A DNA stretch of 64,000 nt from the NCBI GenBank assembly GCA_964020155.1, contig OZ026560.1:1582001-1646000 (forward strand), in the 5' to 3' direction. The notes under the pieces were generated by a model, which saw only the letters and a list, made by a program, of their open reading frames with translations, was not told where the DNA came from and made no database searches. Below are positions 62,330-64,000 of this stretch, piece after piece. Within the stretch, counting starts at the first letter, position 1; each line of letters starts with the position of its first letter. This DNA is from Chondrilla cf. caribensis (lineage: Eukaryota > Porifera > Demospongiae > Chondrillida > Chondrillidae). A program made the translations under genes and the position numbers.

Positions 62330-64000
62330 CTAGGTTTGTACAGATGGAGAAAGGAGATAGAAATCACATGCAGTAGCTATGTCAAGGCTGGCAAATCAGT
62401 ACATTCTGTCACAGTACATGGTATTCTGACTTCACAGTGTACTTTCTGAAAGCGTGCATTTGTTAAAAACATCAAATTCTCTGAGATATCTCAAGAGGCT
62501 AATGTTTCAGAATCAAAACGCCTTCTTTTTCCCACATAATTAATGCAGACAGACTAGCTGCTCCGGGGAATGCCAGGGAAGACAATAATTACATACAGTA
62601 CAGTATATAGCGAAATAATATTGTTCACTTGTGTATTACACACACATTTTATCCCTCAATCCACTGGTCAACCTACATGCAAATATTGTGACCAGAAATT
62701 TGATTGATTTTGAGAGTGCACATGAGATAGCCAAATGCAGAAACAGTGAAACCCACTTGGAAACAGGGTGGCCTACAAGTGGTTTTACACTTTCTAGTTC
62801 TATGTATGTGACCACTAAAGCAACAAGACCAATATTTCCCGATCTCAGAACTTCACAGTTTTCAACATCAGAATTAGGACCACCTTGCTACTGAGACCAC
62901 TTCGTATATATACTACTATAATATACCATGAAGTGTTATACAGTAAACCCTCACAATTGAGACTGCCTAGGGACCAGCCAACATGTCTCTATTGGTAGGT
63001 GGTTCTACAGTGGAACCTGTCTAATGAGGTCACCTATGGGACCTAATTTCTTTGGCTGGATTAGACAGGTGGCTGTATTAGAAAGGTGCTCATTAATATT
63101 CATTGTCATCATTATTATATCAATAATACAGTATTATAATGATAGTGTCTATGATTCAACTGTTACAGCTATATAAAGTATCAGAAATGGTACCGTTTTA
63201 GTGAAACCTAAAAATAAAGCGATGCAGTGACCTTCACTGAGTGCTGTAATAATCAGCCAAGAGAGTACCTTGTACGTATATTCAGTTGACGGTTGTGGAG
63301 GTTATGTGCCAAACAAGATGGCTACTTTAAATTTGGCTTCGTACGCATTCAGCTACAGATCCTTTGTCGGAGGATATCACGACTACCTAACAGTGTTCTC
63401 GCCAGGCCGAATTTGCAGGGCGGACCGCCCTTCTTAGATTTGAAATTTGACTTCATTTGTAATGATCCTTCCTTTCCTGAGACTGGCAAACAGTTTTTCC
63501 CCCTTGTGTCAGCTGTTTAGATAACGCGAGGCAATAAACGTATGCGCGTATGCAGAGCAGTCGTATTGACGCCATTTTTATGCAGAATATTAATCAACCA
63601 CGTTCGTACGTACCCACACGTGTCGTTTGAAAAACTTGCACCTATTATTATTTCGTATTTCTAATCTCAATGAGCAGGAGAACTGCTAATAATGACAATT
63701 TACCCTCAAGGTAAACGCAGACTGACAGCATCTGGCGCTGATGGTTAGTATTATCTATGGTGGCATGGCAAAGCTCAGAGGAGACATTGTGCAAGCTTTT
63801 CAAAAAATCCAGAGTGCACAAAAAATTGCTTTGATTGGCGCACTTGAGTGTATGTATTGGTGCTGATCTAGCAAGAAATTGTCCACACAACAATGCCCAT
63901 ATTTCACTACATTAGTGTAGTGTAATATGTTAAAATGTTGTCAAATTCCAATTTTTCATCATAACCATCCTCATCCTTGTGGTTCAGCTGTTATTATTAA
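62330..64000. other. Right-hand end, no supported gene
   Basis: Holds dispersed-repeat copies at about 62800-63110 (AGGACCACCTTGCTACTGAG, TACAGTGGAACCTGTCTAAT). A GC-richer patch at about 63400-63550 contains the near-palindrome GGGCGGACCGCCC and could be a promoter. The upstream exons of the minus-strand EGF/Ig gene may lie here or beyond the window. Confidence 0.5.
62800..63110. repeat. Dispersed GAGACCACCT repeat and a TACAGTGGAACCT repeat
   Basis: First part: TTCAACATCAGAATTAGGAC, CACCTTGCTACTGAGACCAC, AACCCTCACAATTGAGACTG. Second part: ACAGTGGAACCTGTCTAATG and GGATTAGACAGGTGGCTGTA, a foldback. Confidence 0.65.

Noticed and set aside
63318..63437. 39-codon frame starting in a good context (CAAGATGG)
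   Set aside because: Short, with no recognisable content and no clear donor; it overlaps a GC palindrome and may be a first-exon fragment, but nothing supports it.

Overview
The window is eukaryotic nuclear DNA from an animal. Its genes have many GT-AG introns of about 80 bp to over 5 kb, and intergenic and intronic DNA is full of (CA/TG)n microsatellites, minisatellites and short foldback repeats. The gene set is a laminin alpha chain, NSA2, a ZnT5-type zinc transporter, a HELZ2-like helicase, a laccase-type multicopper oxidase and a secreted EGF/Ig protein. Together with strong divergence from vertebrate family members, this fits an invertebrate, possibly a sponge or another early-branching animal. 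That placement is an inference.

Layout. 1-2056: repeats and the last exon of an unidentified + strand gene. 2177-29126: a 36-exon laminin alpha gene on the + strand. The exons I assembled give 9930 nt in one continuous frame (3309 residues): LN, LE, LF, LE, L4, LE, coiled coil, LG1-3, a mucin-like linker of about 580 residues, LG4-5. 30483-32039: a 5'-truncated non-LTR retrotransposon (minus) set between two (TA)n tracts. 32428-34686: an intronless multicopper oxidase (+). 34987-39163: NSA2 (minus, 10 exons, exactly 260 codons). 39213-49998: a ZnT5/SLC30A5 homologue (+, 12 exons), head-to-head with NSA2. A decayed Ty3/Gypsy element (42640-47106, minus) sits in its seventh intron. 51499-59283: a HELZ2-like SF1 helicase (+, 9 exons, 1189 residues) that stops where the RNB nuclease domain would be expected to begin. 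60450-62329: part of a minus-strand gene for a secreted Ser/Thr-rich, EGF and Ig-like protein. 62330-64000: no convincing gene.

The genes are not an operon. Laminin belongs to the basement membrane, NSA2 to 60S ribosome assembly, ZnT5 to zinc loading of the secretory pathway, the multicopper oxidase to extracellular oxidation, and the helicase family to RNA regulation and innate defence. The notable arrangement is the compact MCO > < NSA2 <> ZnT5 cluster: 297 bp between the converging stop codons and 49 bp between the diverging start codons.

Non-coding signal is heavy. There are about ten dispersed copies of a short repeat with the GAGACCACCT/AGGTGGTCTC core, other foldback elements, coding and intronic minisatellites, and several introns whose 5' splice site is continuous with or close to a (TG)n run.
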